This document shows, piece by piece, positions 38,218 through 47,204 of a DNA stretch of 64,000 nt. The stretch's first letter is position 1. Every line of letters begins with the position of its first letter. Made by a program: the position numbers and the translations under genes. A model generated the notes under the pieces. The model was not told the origin of the DNA, did not search any database, and saw only the letters and a program-made list of their open reading frames with translations. Source of the DNA: CATQHW01 sp965243545 (lineage in GTDB: Bacteria > Spirochaetota > Spirochaetia > SZUA-6 > Bin103); NCBI GenBank assembly GCA_965243545.1, contig OZ251573.1, positions 2,480,001 through 2,544,000 on the forward strand, in the 5' to 3' direction.

Positions 38218-39444
38218 TCATGCCGACAGCCGCACGGGCGGCGCAGTTTTGGCGCGCATGGCGCGGACCCGTTTCGCCAACGCCGCCATGCGGTCGAGCA
38301 GCGCCGCCGGCGTCCCGGACAGGTCGAGCGCCGCGGCCTCCAGCAGCTTGCCCGCGTGGCGCACGCGGTGGGCGGCCGGTTCCTGCTCGCCTTGCGCGTA
38401 GATCAGCAGCCCGCCCGGCAGGTCGAGCGCCGTGGCGTAGGCCAGCAGCTGATACAGATCGGCGTTGGGGACGTTCGCGTCCTCGACGCGCTTGTACTTT
38501 ACGTCGCCGGCGAACGCGCAGTCCCGGCCGTCCCACCACGTCAGATCCGGCTTGAGCCGCACCCGTCCGGCTACGTCCAGCGTGATCCGCCCGATCTGCT
38601 CGTCGGAGCGGAATACGCGGTCCGACACGCGCAGCTCGTCGCGGAGCGCCCTGGTGACGAACTCCTGGAAGATCACGTTCACGTCGATCAGGAAGCCCGA
38701 CGCGCGGATGCCGCCGCGATCGGCTTCGAACGACCGCTGCCGCAGGATGAGGCGAGACAGCGCCACGACGTGCCGGTAGTGCCCGTTCAGCCGGTCGAAT
38801 ACGATCTCCGGGACCGCGTTTGCCGCGTACTCGACCGGCGACACGGTATCGAGGCGCGCGCCGATCCACGCCAGGCCGGCGCGGGAACCGGGCGCGCGGA
38901 TGCGTATCCGCGCCAGCCGCGCCGCCGCCGCTTTCACCAACCGATTCGCCGTGACGTCGTCCGTGAACTCGTCGTACTGCACATCCAGCGGCAGGGGGAC
39001 GCCGAACCGGCGTCGAATCTGCTCGTCGACGCGGATGCGGCCGCGGACGGTCGGCAGCGCCTCCTGTTCCGTCCGATACCCGTGCAGCAGACCGGCGGTG
39101 AACGCCCGGCGCGCGGCGGCGGCCAGCTGCAGCGCCAATACCTCTACGATGTCCCGCTCGTTCCGGTACTCGAAGCGGTCGTGCAGCGCAACGCTGCCGG
39201 CGGCGTAGGAGGCCAGGAACAGTACGCGCGATACCGGCAGCTTGGGCCGGATCGACACTGACAGGCCGCCGAGTTCGAGCGCGCCGATGGTGGAGCCCGG
39301 CGTCAAGTGGTAGACGCCTTCCGCGCCGGCCACAGGTTCCATGATGAGCGATCCGCGCAGGGCGCAGGCCAACGCGTCGCGCTCACCCGTGGAGAGCGCG
39401 ACCGGTTCGCTCCGCTCGTATTCCCGCAGATCGATACGTCTCAT
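38218..39444 (-). CDS. McrC-type restriction subunit, copy 2
   Basis: The product is 408 residues. The nuclease core is RLKPDLTWWDGRDCAFAGDVKYKRV (Asp ... Asp-x-Lys), followed by NADLYQLLAYATALDL. LELGGLSVSIRPKLPVSRVLFLASYA is the usual McrC N-terminal signature. The start overlaps the stop of the upstream mcrB by four bases (ATGA). Not closely similar to copy 1, so the two pairs were acquired separately. Confidence 0.9.
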   Translation of the reverse strand: MRRIDLREYERSEPVALSTGERDALACALRGSLIMEPVAGAEGVYHLTPGSTIGALELGGLSVSIRPKLPVSRVLFLASYAAGSVALHDRFEYRNERDIVEVLALQLAAAARRAFTAGLLHGYRTEQEALPTVRGRIRVDEQIRRRFGVPLPLDVQYDEFTDDVTANRLVKAAAARLARIRIRAPGSRAGLAWIGARLDTVSPVEYAANAVPEIVFDRLNGHYRHVVALSRLILRQRSFEADRGGIRASGFLIDVNVIFQEFVTRALRDELRVSDRVFRSDEQIGRITLDVAGRVRLKPDLTWWDGRDCAFAGDVKYKRVEDANVPNADLYQLLAYATALDLPGGLLIYAQGEQEPAAHRVRHAGKLLEAAALDLSGTPAALLDRMAALAKRVRAMRAKTAPPVRLSA

Positions 39445-41069
39445 TCGCCGGCGTCCTCATCCTCCGGCGCGTCGCCGCCGTCCCCGGCCGATCCCTTCCG
39501 CAGCGCGGCAAGATCGAAGTCGGCCAAGCGGTCCGGCTCCCCGTACAGATGCTCCTCGACGTACGGCAGCACGTTGTGCTCCCAGATCAGATCGACCATC
39601 TCGCCGTCGAGGCCGGGGTTCATGAAGTAGCTCGGCCCGACGGCGGCCGGTCTGTCGCCCAACAGCTCGTTCGCACGGTCGACGACGCCGGCCAGCCAGC
39701 CGTATTCGGGCGCGTTCCTCTCAAGCCAGCGCGCCAGCAGTCCCGCGACCGGCGGCTTGTCGGGATGGAACTCCACGAAGTGGAACCGCCGGCGCAACGC
39801 CAAGTCGACCAGCGCGATCGAGCGGTCGGCCGTGTTCATGGTGCCGATGATGAACAGATTCGCCGGCAGAGCGAACGGCGCGGAGGAGTACTGCAGTTGC
39901 ATCTTCCGATCGCGGTATTCGAGCAGGTAGTAGAGCTCGCCGAACACCTTGGAGAGGTTGCCCCGGTTGATCTCGTCGATGACCAGGAAGTGCTTCCGGT
40001 CCGGTTCGGCGCGCGCCGCCTCCGCCGCGTCGAGCAGTGGGCCGTTCCTGAGCTCGAAGCCGGGTTGCCCGTCCCGCAGCACCGGACGGAAGCCTTGAAC
40101 GAAGTCCTCGTAGGCATAGGACGGATGGAACTGAATCAGCCGCACCCGCTCCTCATCGCCTGCCAGGCACTCGGCCAACTTCCGCGCCACGTAGGTCTTG
40201 CCCGTTCCCGGCGGTCCCTGGAAGATCACCTGCCGCTTGTCGTCGAGCAGCTTCTCCACGCGGCGCAGCCACGACACGTCGAACAGCAACTCGCGCGCAA
40301 GAAGCTCCATCTGATCGGGCTCGGCTTCGTCGTTTTCGTCGTCATCTTCGAGCGGCTTACCGTCAGGTTTGTACACCAGTTTGTACCAGAGCTTGAACAC
40401 CACCGATTGCGCTTCGAGACGGTTGCGCGGCCAGCCGAGTCGCCGCTCGGACGCTCCTTCGACCACCTCATCCAGAAACGTCAAAGCGTGTTCGTACAGA
40501 GATCCTTCGTCGACTCCTCTAGGTGGTGGAACGGGATACCCGGTCCGTTTGTACGCATCTTTCAGAACCGAAACCATGAACGGCGGGTAGTCGTCGGCGT
40601 CGACCGCAAGAAGCAGCGCGGCGATCGCCCGAAGCCGCGTCCCGGCGCCGACGATCAGATCCCGCGGCAGCTGCCCGGAGAAGTCGCGAATGCGCCCGAC
40701 CACCTGGTCTTTCGCAAGCCGTCGATCTGATGGCAGATCGTCCCCGCCCCACAGACTTCGGAGCGCCTTCGACGCCTCCCCGGTGAAATCGTCAAACCAT
40801 CCGGACAGCTTGATGTACGTCATCCGACTGCAAAGATTCGGCAGAGTCTTGTTGAGGGGAGACGCCTTGATGTCCTTGGGCCAATCATCGCGTCCTGCGA
40901 GTACCTTGTCGCGAACTGATCGCAGGTGTCGTTCGGTCACCCTCTTGTAGTCGAGTTCATCCTTCTCGATCGTGTCCCAGTCGAGGTGCTGCCCCACGAG
41001 TCTGAAGAAACCGTCCCATCGCCGCCGTTCACCGTCCATCTGCCCATCTGCGCTACACTCCTTACCCAT
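39441..41069 (-). CDS. McrB-type AAA+ GTPase, copy 3
   Basis: The product is 542 residues from ATG 41069, or 532 from the likelier ATG 41039 (MDGERRRWDGFF), which aligns with the start of the broken homologue at 47553. The N-terminal ~270 residues are a separate recognition region, unlike copies 1 and 2. Walker A is FQGPPGTGKTYVARKL, Walker B VIDEINRGNLSKVFGEL, and IIGTMNTADRSIALVDLALRRRF is the sensor/arginine part. First gene of the ~8-kb run. A 22-bp tandem duplication of the ribosome-binding site and start region lies at about 41042-41085. Confidence 0.9.
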   Translation of the reverse strand: MGKECSADGQMDGERRRWDGFFRLVGQHLDWDTIEKDELDYKRVTERHLRSVRDKVLAGRDDWPKDIKASPLNKTLPNLCSRMTYIKLSGWFDDFTGEASKALRSLWGGDDLPSDRRLAKDQVVGRIRDFSGQLPRDLIVGAGTRLRAIAALLLAVDADDYPPFMVSVLKDAYKRTGYPVPPPRGVDEGSLYEHALTFLDEVVEGASERRLGWPRNRLEAQSVVFKLWYKLVYKPDGKPLEDDDENDEAEPDQMELLARELLFDVSWLRRVEKLLDDKRQVIFQGPPGTGKTYVARKLAECLAGDEERVRLIQFHPSYAYEDFVQGFRPVLRDGQPGFELRNGPLLDAAEAARAEPDRKHFLVIDEINRGNLSKVFGELYYLLEYRDRKMQLQYSSAPFALPANLFIIGTMNTADRSIALVDLALRRRFHFVEFHPDKPPVAGLLARWLERNAPEYGWLAGVVDRANELLGDRPAAVGPSYFMNPGLDGEMVDLIWEHNVLPYVEEHLYGEPDRLADFDLAALRKGSAGDGGDAPEDEDAGE

Positions 41070-41085
41070 CTGCGCTACACTCCTT
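41042..41085 (-). repeat. 22-bp tandem duplication of the mcrB-3 ribosome-binding site
   Basis: On the minus strand AAGGAGTGTAGCGCAGATGGG occurs twice in a row, 22 bases apart. Each copy has an AAGGAG Shine-Dalgarno and an ATG; the two ATGs are in different frames because 22 is not a multiple of three. The upstream ATG (41069) is in frame with McrB. Confidence 0.8.
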
Positions 41086-41121
41086 CTCCCGCAGGATCGC
41101 GGTCGTTTCCTAACGATGGGT

Positions 41122-41151
41122 AGTATAGCACGGTCGTAAACCGTTTGTCAA
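41122..41151 (-). promoter_or_regulatory. Promoter of the McrBC array
   Basis: On the minus strand TTGACA (41146-41151) and TATACT (41122-41127) lie 18 bases apart. The spacer contains CGGTTTACGACCG, a short palindrome (CGGT...ACCG). Nearly the same block stands in front of the broken mcrB-like gene at 47606-47634. It is the only clear promoter found ahead of the minus-strand genes 41069-33048. Confidence 0.7.
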
Positions 41152-41223
41152 GCGGCGCTCGCGCGGTCCTCGAAAAACAGCCGCAAGACTGACACATCTG
41201 TTTTCTATCATTACATTTGTACC

Positions 41224-41638
41224 ATGAATCGCACCGCCCCCGGCGCGCCGTCCACCACCACTAGGCTTTCCGACCGGCAGCTGCCCGCATCGTGGTGCCC
41301 TGGGTGCGGGACGTGCGCGCCGCCACCGGCGACCCGATACCGGTGTTCGACGAGGCGACCGGGTTCGGCGTGGCGTTCCACCGCTCGGTCCTGCCCGCCT
41401 GGACGCGCCCCGACCGCCTGATCTGCATCCGCGCCGCCGGCGACTCATGGAGCCGGGCCTGCGCGACGTCGACCTGCAGGTCGATGCGGGCAGCAAGACC
41501 GCCCGGGAAGAGGAGCTGGTGGAGCTGTTGGTCGAAGTGCCGAACAGCGATGACCTGAACGCCTGCCGTGAGCTGGCCGCGACGCGGTTGCACGCGCAGC
41601 TGCTCAAGCTCGCCGCGCGGCTACGCCGGGCCGGCTGA
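41224..41638 (+). pseudogene. Broken gene of unknown family
   Basis: Three pieces in different frames look like one protein: MNRTAPGAPSTTTRLSDRQLP (41224 on), then VVPWVRDVRAATGDPIPVFD...LICIRAAGDS (41292-41446), then MEPGLRDVDLQVD...LKLAARLRRAG (41447-41638). Two frameshifts, near 41285 and 41445, would restore about 138 residues. I recognise no family. It is convergent with the small gene at 41621-41932 and overlaps it by 18 bases. Confidence 0.45.
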
Positions 41639-41932
41639 GTCTTCGTCCTTCGGGTTTGGGGGAGCCGCCGCTGGACGCGGCTTGAGGCCTAGCGCCCGGG
41701 GGTCCACCGGCTGATCCCGGTCCGGCCATCCATCCTCGCCGACGATGAACCATTCACCCGGTGGGGGGCCGCCGACCAAAACGACCCGCCGGCCGTCGGG
41801 CAGTGCCATATAGATGCCGGTCTCGGGGGGTGGGATCGGGCGAGGGGCCGCGAAGAACTCCTCGACGGTCTGCAACCGGTAGGGGCGTCCCGAGTAGTCG
41901 GTGTCTACGTGTTCTTCGGTCTCGTCAGCCAT
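41621..41932 (-). CDS. Small acidic protein of the DYSGRP type
   Basis: The product is 103 residues from ATG 41932. VDTDYSGRPYRLQTVEEFF and GEDGWPDRDQPVDPRALGL resemble the C-terminal half of the antitoxin fusion at 3787-4287 (VDSDYSGRP, GKNGWPDYDRGAVDP). LPDGRRVVLV resembles the small protein at 44717-44980. Soluble, no known domain. All copies lie among defence genes. Confidence 0.55.
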   Translation of the reverse strand: MADETEEHVDTDYSGRPYRLQTVEEFFAAPRPIPPPETGIYMALPDGRRVVLVGGPPPGEWFIVGEDGWPDRDQPVDPRALGLKPRPAAAPPNPKDEDSAGPA

Positions 41933-42281
41933 CCCAAACTCTCGAACAGCGTATCGAAGCGCTCCACGAGCGGCAAGGACTGGGCGTAGGGCCACTGGCG
42001 GGGCCTGGAGGCCGGCCGCTGCTCCGCCGGCTGCGCAAGGCGCGGCAGGGGGACCGGCGTCTTGCCAGAGCCGACCCGTCACGGTGACACGGCGCGCGCC
42101 GAACCGGTAGGATGGCCGCGGAACGGATGGCGTTCGGAGAAGACGAGTGAACCGGGAGTTGATGGCGCTCATCGGGGCGACCGTCGGCGGGACGACTCCG
42201 CTCGGCGCCGTCATGTTCGCACCGGATGCCCGAACGCTGGGATAGTAGCGGTATGAACCCAGGGCGGCGGCCCGCCGGTCC
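41933..42281. other. Stretch without a confident gene
   Basis: The minus strand has a short open frame (about 42084-41910) reading PRQWPYAQSLPLVERFDTLF and ending a few codons into the next small gene. It has protein-like composition but no start codon after the upstream TGA, so it is probably the end of a degraded gene. The rest shows no supported feature apart from the probable leader of the methylase at 42282. Confidence 0.4.
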
Positions 42282-43607
42282 GTGAGCGCTCCTTTGAAGA
42301 TGATGACCGGGACGGCTCCCAGCCGATTGAACACGGTGCGGCCTGAAGACCGCGCCGTCCATGAGTGGTATCGATTCGTGTTGTCGTTTCCTCCGCACTT
42401 GGTTCAGGAGTATCTGGACCGGTTCGGAGTCAGCCGCGGAAAGACGGTCCTGGATCCGTTTGCGGGAACCGGTACGACGCTGGTCGAGTGCAAGAAGCGG
42501 GCAGTAGCGTGTTTCGGCATCGAGTCCAACCCGATGGCGCAGTTCGCCAGTTCCGTGAAGCTCGACTGGTCCGTAGATCCCGCCGCGTTGGCGGACTACG
42601 CCACCGGCGTGAGCGCCGAAGGGCGTCGGAACCTGGCGCGGGACGGTTACTCGGATTGGGGTGAGATGCCGTTGTTCGCTGCGGAGGAGAAGCCGCGCGC
42701 TCAGCTGCGAACACTAGCGCCGGAGCAGGCCAAGCTGTTGTTGAAGGATTCGATCAGTCCGCTGCCGTTGCACAAGGCGTTGGTATTGCTCGACTCCATC
42801 GCCGCGCGGGGCGATGGCCGGCAGCGGCGGTATGGGCGGCTCGCGCTGGCAAACGCACTGGTGCGGACCATCGGCAACCTGAAATTCGGCCCCGAAGTAG
42901 GAGTCGGCAAGATCAAACAGGATGCTCCGGTCGTCGACGCCTGGCGCCGCTGCATGGGGACGATGATCGACGAGGTGGCGCTCGTCCGGGATCGGGCGTC
43001 AGTCCCGGCGCACGTGTACCGAGGCGACTCCCGGCGCGTGGATCGGATTCTACCGCCCCGCTCCGTCGATGCCGTCATCACTTCACCGCCGTACCCGAAT
43101 GAAAAGGACTACACCCGAACGACCCGGCTGGAGTCGGTGATCCTGGGACTGATCGATGATGCGGGCAAACTCCGCGCGCTCAAGAAGAATCTCATCCGGT
43201 CCAACACTCGCGGAGTGTACAAGAACGACACCGACGACCAGGAAGTCGCCGCCCACGGCGCCATACAGGAGATCGCGCGGAACATCGAGCGGCGCCGAGT
43301 CGAGTTGGGCAAGACTTCCGGGTTCGAGCGTCAGTATGCGCGGGTCACAAAGCTGTACTTCGGCGGGATGGCAAAGCATCTTGCCGGGCTGAGAACCGCT
43401 CTCAGACGCGGCGCCAAGCTCGCCTACGTCGTCGGCGACCAGGCGTCGTATCTGCGGGTGATGATTCGCACCGGCGCCCTGCTCGCCGACATCGCGCAAT
43501 CGTTGGGTTATCGTGTAATCGACATCGATCTGTTTCGCACTCGCATGTCTACGGCGACGGGCGATCAACTCAGGGAAGAGGTCGTGATACTGGAATGGCC
43601 GCAATGA
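42282..43607 (+). CDS. Type II DNA methyltransferase
   Basis: The product is 441 residues from GTG 42282 (ATG 42300 is also possible). Motif I is VLDPFAGTGTTLVE and motif IV is ITSPPYPNEKDY; the S-PPY form is common in N4-cytosine and some N6-adenine methylases. The long insert between the motifs fits type II enzymes of about 400 residues. The next gene starts 13 bases inside its end and encodes a likely endonuclease, so the two form one restriction-modification system. Confidence 0.85.
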   Translation: MSAPLKMMTGTAPSRLNTVRPEDRAVHEWYRFVLSFPPHLVQEYLDRFGVSRGKTVLDPFAGTGTTLVECKKRAVACFGIESNPMAQFASSVKLDWSVDPAALADYATGVSAEGRRNLARDGYSDWGEMPLFAAEEKPRAQLRTLAPEQAKLLLKDSISPLPLHKALVLLDSIAARGDGRQRRYGRLALANALVRTIGNLKFGPEVGVGKIKQDAPVVDAWRRCMGTMIDEVALVRDRASVPAHVYRGDSRRVDRILPPRSVDAVITSPPYPNEKDYTRTTRLESVILGLIDDAGKLRALKKNLIRSNTRGVYKNDTDDQEVAAHGAIQEIARNIERRRVELGKTSGFERQYARVTKLYFGGMAKHLAGLRTALRRGAKLAYVVGDQASYLRVMIRTGALLADIAQSLGYRVIDIDLFRTRMSTATGDQLREEVVILEWPQ

Positions 43608-44407
43608 ACCCGAACCGTTACTCCGCGATGATCGAGGCGATCTTCCATGCGAGCTATCGAAGTGGGGCCGAGGAGGTCGCCTTTGAGCGGGATGATTTCA
43701 TAAGGTACGCGAGGGAATTGAAGATCGAGCTTCCGAGGAACCTGGGCGATATAATCTATAGTTTCCGGTATCGAACGACACTTCCGCAAAGCATACTTGA
43801 CACGGCTCCGTCCGATAAGACCTGGATCATCCGGTCCACCGGACGCGGCAGGTACCGGTTTGTGTTGGTCGCCGATACGCCGCTGGCGCCGAATCCGAAT
43901 CTCGCGGTTACGAAGGTGCCGGATGCGGCGCCGGGCATAATCGCGAAATATGCGTTCAGCGACGAGCAGGCGGTGCTCGCGCTGGCTCGTTACAACCGGC
44001 TTATCGACATCTTTCTGGGTATCGCGTGCTACTCTCTCCAGAATCACCTGAGAACGACGGTTCGAGGCCTGGGACAAGTGGAGACAGACGAGATTTACGT
44101 CGGCTTGGACAGGAGCGGAGCCCATTATGTTGTGCCGGTACAAGCCAAAGGCGGAAGCGATCGGCTGAGCAGAATTCAGATCGAGCAGGACATGGCGGTA
44201 TGCGCCGAGAAACTCCCGGCGCTGATATGCCAGCCGGTAGGATTGCAGTTGATGAGACGGGATTTCATCGCGCTGTTCCTGTTCGAACAGGACGGCCAGG
44301 ATATCAGGGTTGCTAAGGAAAGCCATTATCATCTTGTTCCTGCAAGTGCGATTACCGACGAAGACTTGGTGCGGTATCGACGCCGCCTCTCGGAGGCTGT
44401 CCCGTAA
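43595..44407 (+). CDS. Putative type II restriction endonuclease
   Basis: The product is 270 residues overlapping the methylase end by 13 bases. A PD-(D/E)XK-like core is visible: DEIYVGLDRSGAHYVVPVQAKGGSD, where Glu or Asp of DEIYVGLD and Gln-x-Lys of QAK would be the metal ligands, followed by a helix with IEQD. The N-terminal ~100 residues may form a winged helix (FERDDFIRYARELKIELPRNLGDIIYSFRYR). No close family is recognised; the context makes restriction the best guess. Target site unknown. Confidence 0.65.
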   Translation: MAAMNPNRYSAMIEAIFHASYRSGAEEVAFERDDFIRYARELKIELPRNLGDIIYSFRYRTTLPQSILDTAPSDKTWIIRSTGRGRYRFVLVADTPLAPNPNLAVTKVPDAAPGIIAKYAFSDEQAVLALARYNRLIDIFLGIACYSLQNHLRTTVRGLGQVETDEIYVGLDRSGAHYVVPVQAKGGSDRLSRIQIEQDMAVCAEKLPALICQPVGLQLMRRDFIALFLFEQDGQDIRVAKESHYHLVPASAITDEDLVRYRRRLSEAVP

Positions 44408-44723
44408 CACGCATGTCGCCGGTCAAGAGGGATGCCATCAGGCCCCTCTTGACAATCTGCATCTCGCCCATGGCGGCTATGCTCTTCTCGATGAAATCGT
44501 CCATCGACGAAAGGACGGCGGCAATCTTGCGCTGTTCGGCGAGAGGCGGCAAAGATAGCCGATACGTTCCTACGTCACGGGCCGTGACGGCGGGATAGTT
44601 ACTCCCGGCCATGCGTGTCTTCAGGTACTCGACGAAGCCGTCTGACAAAACGTGTTGATACAGAGCGGACCCGCGCAAGCATGGACCAAGAGACGGATGG
44701 TGTGTATACTGCGCGTATGGCAT
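44352..44723 (-). pseudogene. Type I specificity subunit (HsdS), C-terminal remnant
   Basis: The minus strand encodes YLKTRMAGSNYPAVTARDVG, LPPLAEQRKIAAVLSSMDDFIE and MQIVKRGLMASLLTGDMRV. These are the end of a target-recognition domain and the closing helix of type I S subunits. The first ~300 residues are missing, and no HsdM or HsdR lies nearby. The end overlaps the endonuclease gene by 56 bases. It is the only feature in the 309-base gap between 44408 and 44716. Confidence 0.7.
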
Positions 44724-44980
44724 ACACCGACTCGCGGGGGCGGCCGGTAAAGACCTCCTTCACCGACGCTGAGCTCGCGACATCCTCCGGGGACGTATGG
44801 GACATCGCCGACGATCTGTGTCAGCTCAAAGACGGTCGCGTGATCGTTCCTTTACCGGACGGATACTACGACATCAAGACGCGGCGCCCTGTACCTGTCG
44901 AAGAAATCCCGGGTTGGATCAGAACAGCAAACCCCGATACGGAGGCATTTCTCCGAACCAAGCGGCCGCCCGCTAGCTGA
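44717..44980 (+). CDS. Small protein related to the DYSGRP group
   Basis: The product is 87 residues from ATG 44717 (a longer start at about 44681 is possible). MAYTDSRGRPVKTSFTDAEL and DGRVIVPLPDGYYDI share the GRP element and LPDG/YY element with the small proteins at 3787-4038 and 41621-41932, though similarity is weaker. No known function. It overlaps the HsdS remnant by a few bases on the opposite strand. Confidence 0.5.
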   Translation: MAYTDSRGRPVKTSFTDAELATSSGDVWDIADDLCQLKDGRVIVPLPDGYYDIKTRRPVPVEEIPGWIRTANPDTEAFLRTKRPPAS

Positions 44981-45360
44981 GACGAACCGCGGAGACCTAC
45001 ATCGTCTTCCTGTCTTCCTGTGCCCGGCTCAGGGCTTGACCTTCGACCTGAGCATGTATACCACCGACTGCGCCTCGAGGCGGTTGCGCGGGCGGTCGAG
45101 GCGCCGCGCGCGGGCTTTTTCGATCAATCGGTCGAGGAACGTCAACGCATGCCCGTACAACGTTCCTTCGTCGGCGTCAGCGGGAGGCGAACCTTGCCCG
45201 GTAAACTCATACGTATCGTCGAACATCGTCCTCATGAACGGGGGATATTGGTGGGCATCTATCCTGAGAAGCAGAGCCGCGATGACCGAAAGCCGCGACC
45301 CGGCGCCGCGGATCACGGATTTTGGCATCTGTGCCGAAAAGTGACGAATTCGGACGATTA

Positions 45361-45366
45361 CCTGGT
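45361..45366. repeat. 6-bp target-site duplication, left copy (CCTGGT)
   Basis: CCTGGT directly before the left end of IS copy B; repeated at 47199-47204 after its right end. Confidence 0.85.
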
Positions 45367-45395
45367 CCCAGAGTAAGCGATTCGGGTAGGCGGGG

Positions 45396-45468
45396 TTGAA
45401 ACGGGTCCTCCTAAGTGCTATAATCGGAAGTACCTAAACCCAACCGGTCAAGCACCGAAGAGGACCCG
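45396..45468 (+). promoter_or_regulatory. Transposase promoter and SD-hiding inverted repeat of IS copy B
   Basis: TTGAAA-17-TATAAT at 45396-45424 and the 9-bp arms at 45402-45410 and 45460-45468, as in copy A. Confidence 0.7.
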
Positions 45469-45470
45469 AA

Positions 45471-46958
45471 ATGATTCAGTCACCACCAGAATACACGGCT
45501 GACGATGCTTGTCAACCCCAATTCTCCCATCCCCGCCTTCGGGCCGAGCCGCGCGGTGGCGCCCCGCTGGTGAGCTGGTCCGGCTTGGGCATCGTGCACG
45601 GGCTCGTCGAGCGGCTTGAAGTGGCGCCGGTGATCGACTCTGCGGTGCGCGTGCTGCGGCGGCACAAATGGTATACCGAGTCGGACCACGTGCTGACGCT
45701 GGCCTACAACATGCTCAGCGGCGGGAACACCCTCAGCGACATCAACTGGCTGCGCGCCGACGAAGGATTACGCCGGCTGTTGGGCGGCGCGCGGGTGCCG
45801 CATGCCACCACGGTCGGGGATTTTCTGGCTCGCTTCGACGGCAAGCGGGAGCAGTGCAGCGACCGGGATCAGCTGGCGGGGGAGCTGGCGCGGAGCGAGT
45901 TACGTGAGGCGGTCGAGGAGATACAGCAGCGGGCGTTCGGGTTGCTGCCGCGGTCGCGGCGGCGGGTGGCGACGCTGGACTGGGATTCGTCGATCCACGA
46001 AGTGTATGGGGAGCAGAAGGAAGGCGCGGACTTCAGCTACGACAGGCGGTGGAGCTACAGCAGTCTGTACGGGACGGTGGCGGAGACCGGAGACGTGCTG
46101 CATCTGGGACTGCACGAAGGCAGCCGGCATACCAGCTACGGGATCAAGGAGGTGTTGCCGAGAACGATCGAGCGGGTCCGGAAGCACTTTCGACAGGTGC
46201 GGATGCGCGCTGACAGTGGCTACTACGATCAGGAGATCGTGGACATCTGCGCGGAGCGCGGGGTGGAGTTCTACATCGTGGCGAAGCAGCGGCAGAATCT
46301 GCTGCGGGCCGTGCACGGGCTCCCGGAGAGCGCATGGCGTCCACTGGCGCCGATCAGGGAGCGGTCGGGCCGGCGCCGGCGGAAGCGGCGGGAGAACGTG
46401 AAGCGCAAGATCAGCCGGCAGCGCAAGCCTGACCAGTGGTACAAGGGGACGCCGGAAGTGGCCAGGATGATGTTCCGACCGACGAGTTGGAAGAAGGGCT
46501 ATCGGTACGTGATCAAGCGGACGCCGATCCACGACGCGGACGGCAAGCAAGAGTACCTCGACGGGATGAGAAAGTATGCGTACTGGATCGTGGTGACGAA
46601 CTCGAAACGGAGCAACACGGCGGTGCTGAGGACCGCGCAGGGGCGGGGCAATCAGGAGAATCTGATCAAGGACCTGAAGGAGGGGCTGGGACTGTCCCAT
46701 GTTCCGACCGGGTTGCTGGGAGCCAATCAAGCGTACTTCGTGATCGCGGCGTTGGCGTGGAACCTGAAGACTTGGATGCTCAACCTGTTGGAGTTGGGAG
46801 ATGGCGCGGTGCTGCGCTGCAAGCGGTTTCTGTACCTGTGGATATGCCGGGCCGGCGTGGTTGCCAAGACTGGCCGGGACGGCGTGCTGCTCAAGCTGTC
46901 GGCCGGCGAGTACCACCAGAGGTTCAGCGCCGCGCTGGCACGACTGGCGACGCTGTAG
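45471..46958 (+). CDS. IS1380 family transposase, copy B
   Basis: The product is 495 residues, identical in sequence to the transposase of copy A, with the same DDE residues (TLDWDSS, MRADSGYYD, NQENLIKDL). Intact and presumably active. It lies antisense inside the split mcrB-like gene. Confidence 0.93.
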   Translation: MIQSPPEYTADDACQPQFSHPRLRAEPRGGAPLVSWSGLGIVHGLVERLEVAPVIDSAVRVLRRHKWYTESDHVLTLAYNMLSGGNTLSDINWLRADEGLRRLLGGARVPHATTVGDFLARFDGKREQCSDRDQLAGELARSELREAVEEIQQRAFGLLPRSRRRVATLDWDSSIHEVYGEQKEGADFSYDRRWSYSSLYGTVAETGDVLHLGLHEGSRHTSYGIKEVLPRTIERVRKHFRQVRMRADSGYYDQEIVDICAERGVEFYIVAKQRQNLLRAVHGLPESAWRPLAPIRERSGRRRRKRRENVKRKISRQRKPDQWYKGTPEVARMMFRPTSWKKGYRYVIKRTPIHDADGKQEYLDGMRKYAYWIVVTNSKRSNTAVLRTAQGRGNQENLIKDLKEGLGLSHVPTGLLGANQAYFVIAALAWNLKTWMLNLLELGDGAVLRCKRFLYLWICRAGVVAKTGRDGVLLKLSAGEYHQRFSAALARLATL

Positions 46959-47198
46959 GGAAGTCTGGGACGGGTGTTGACGAGATGGCAGGGGTAGTCT
47001 GCCCTGATGGCGTCACCTGAAGTCCCACAGGCCGCCAAATCGCCACTGGCTTGGTCAACTCAAAGGGTTGACGCGGTTCTCACACTGCGGATGCCCAGAA
47101 TGTCAGCGTCGGGACGCCTATAGATCCCAAGAGTCGCCGAAATCTCCCGACTTTCGTGATGCCTGTGGCCAATCTATCACCGAATCGCTTATTCTGCG

Positions 47199-47204
47199 CC
47201 TGGT
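47199..47204. repeat. 6-bp target-site duplication, right copy (CCTGGT)
   Basis: Matches 45361-45366; the pair marks the exact insertion point of IS copy B. Confidence 0.85.

Larger units (their letters stand above)
45367..47198 (+). mobile_element. IS1380-family insertion sequence, copy B
   Basis: The element is 1,832 bp, apparently identical to copy A at 27359-29190, in the same orientation and with the same terminal repeats. It is inserted in the antisense direction into the fourth mcrB-like gene, between the codons for Gln and Val of its DQV. The two copies, 18 kb apart, are able to recombine and delete the island between them. Confidence 0.93.

Noticed and set aside
27359..47198. Calling the segment between the two IS copies a proven composite transposon
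   Set aside because: Each IS has its own matching 6-bp duplication, which shows two independent insertions rather than one joint insertion.
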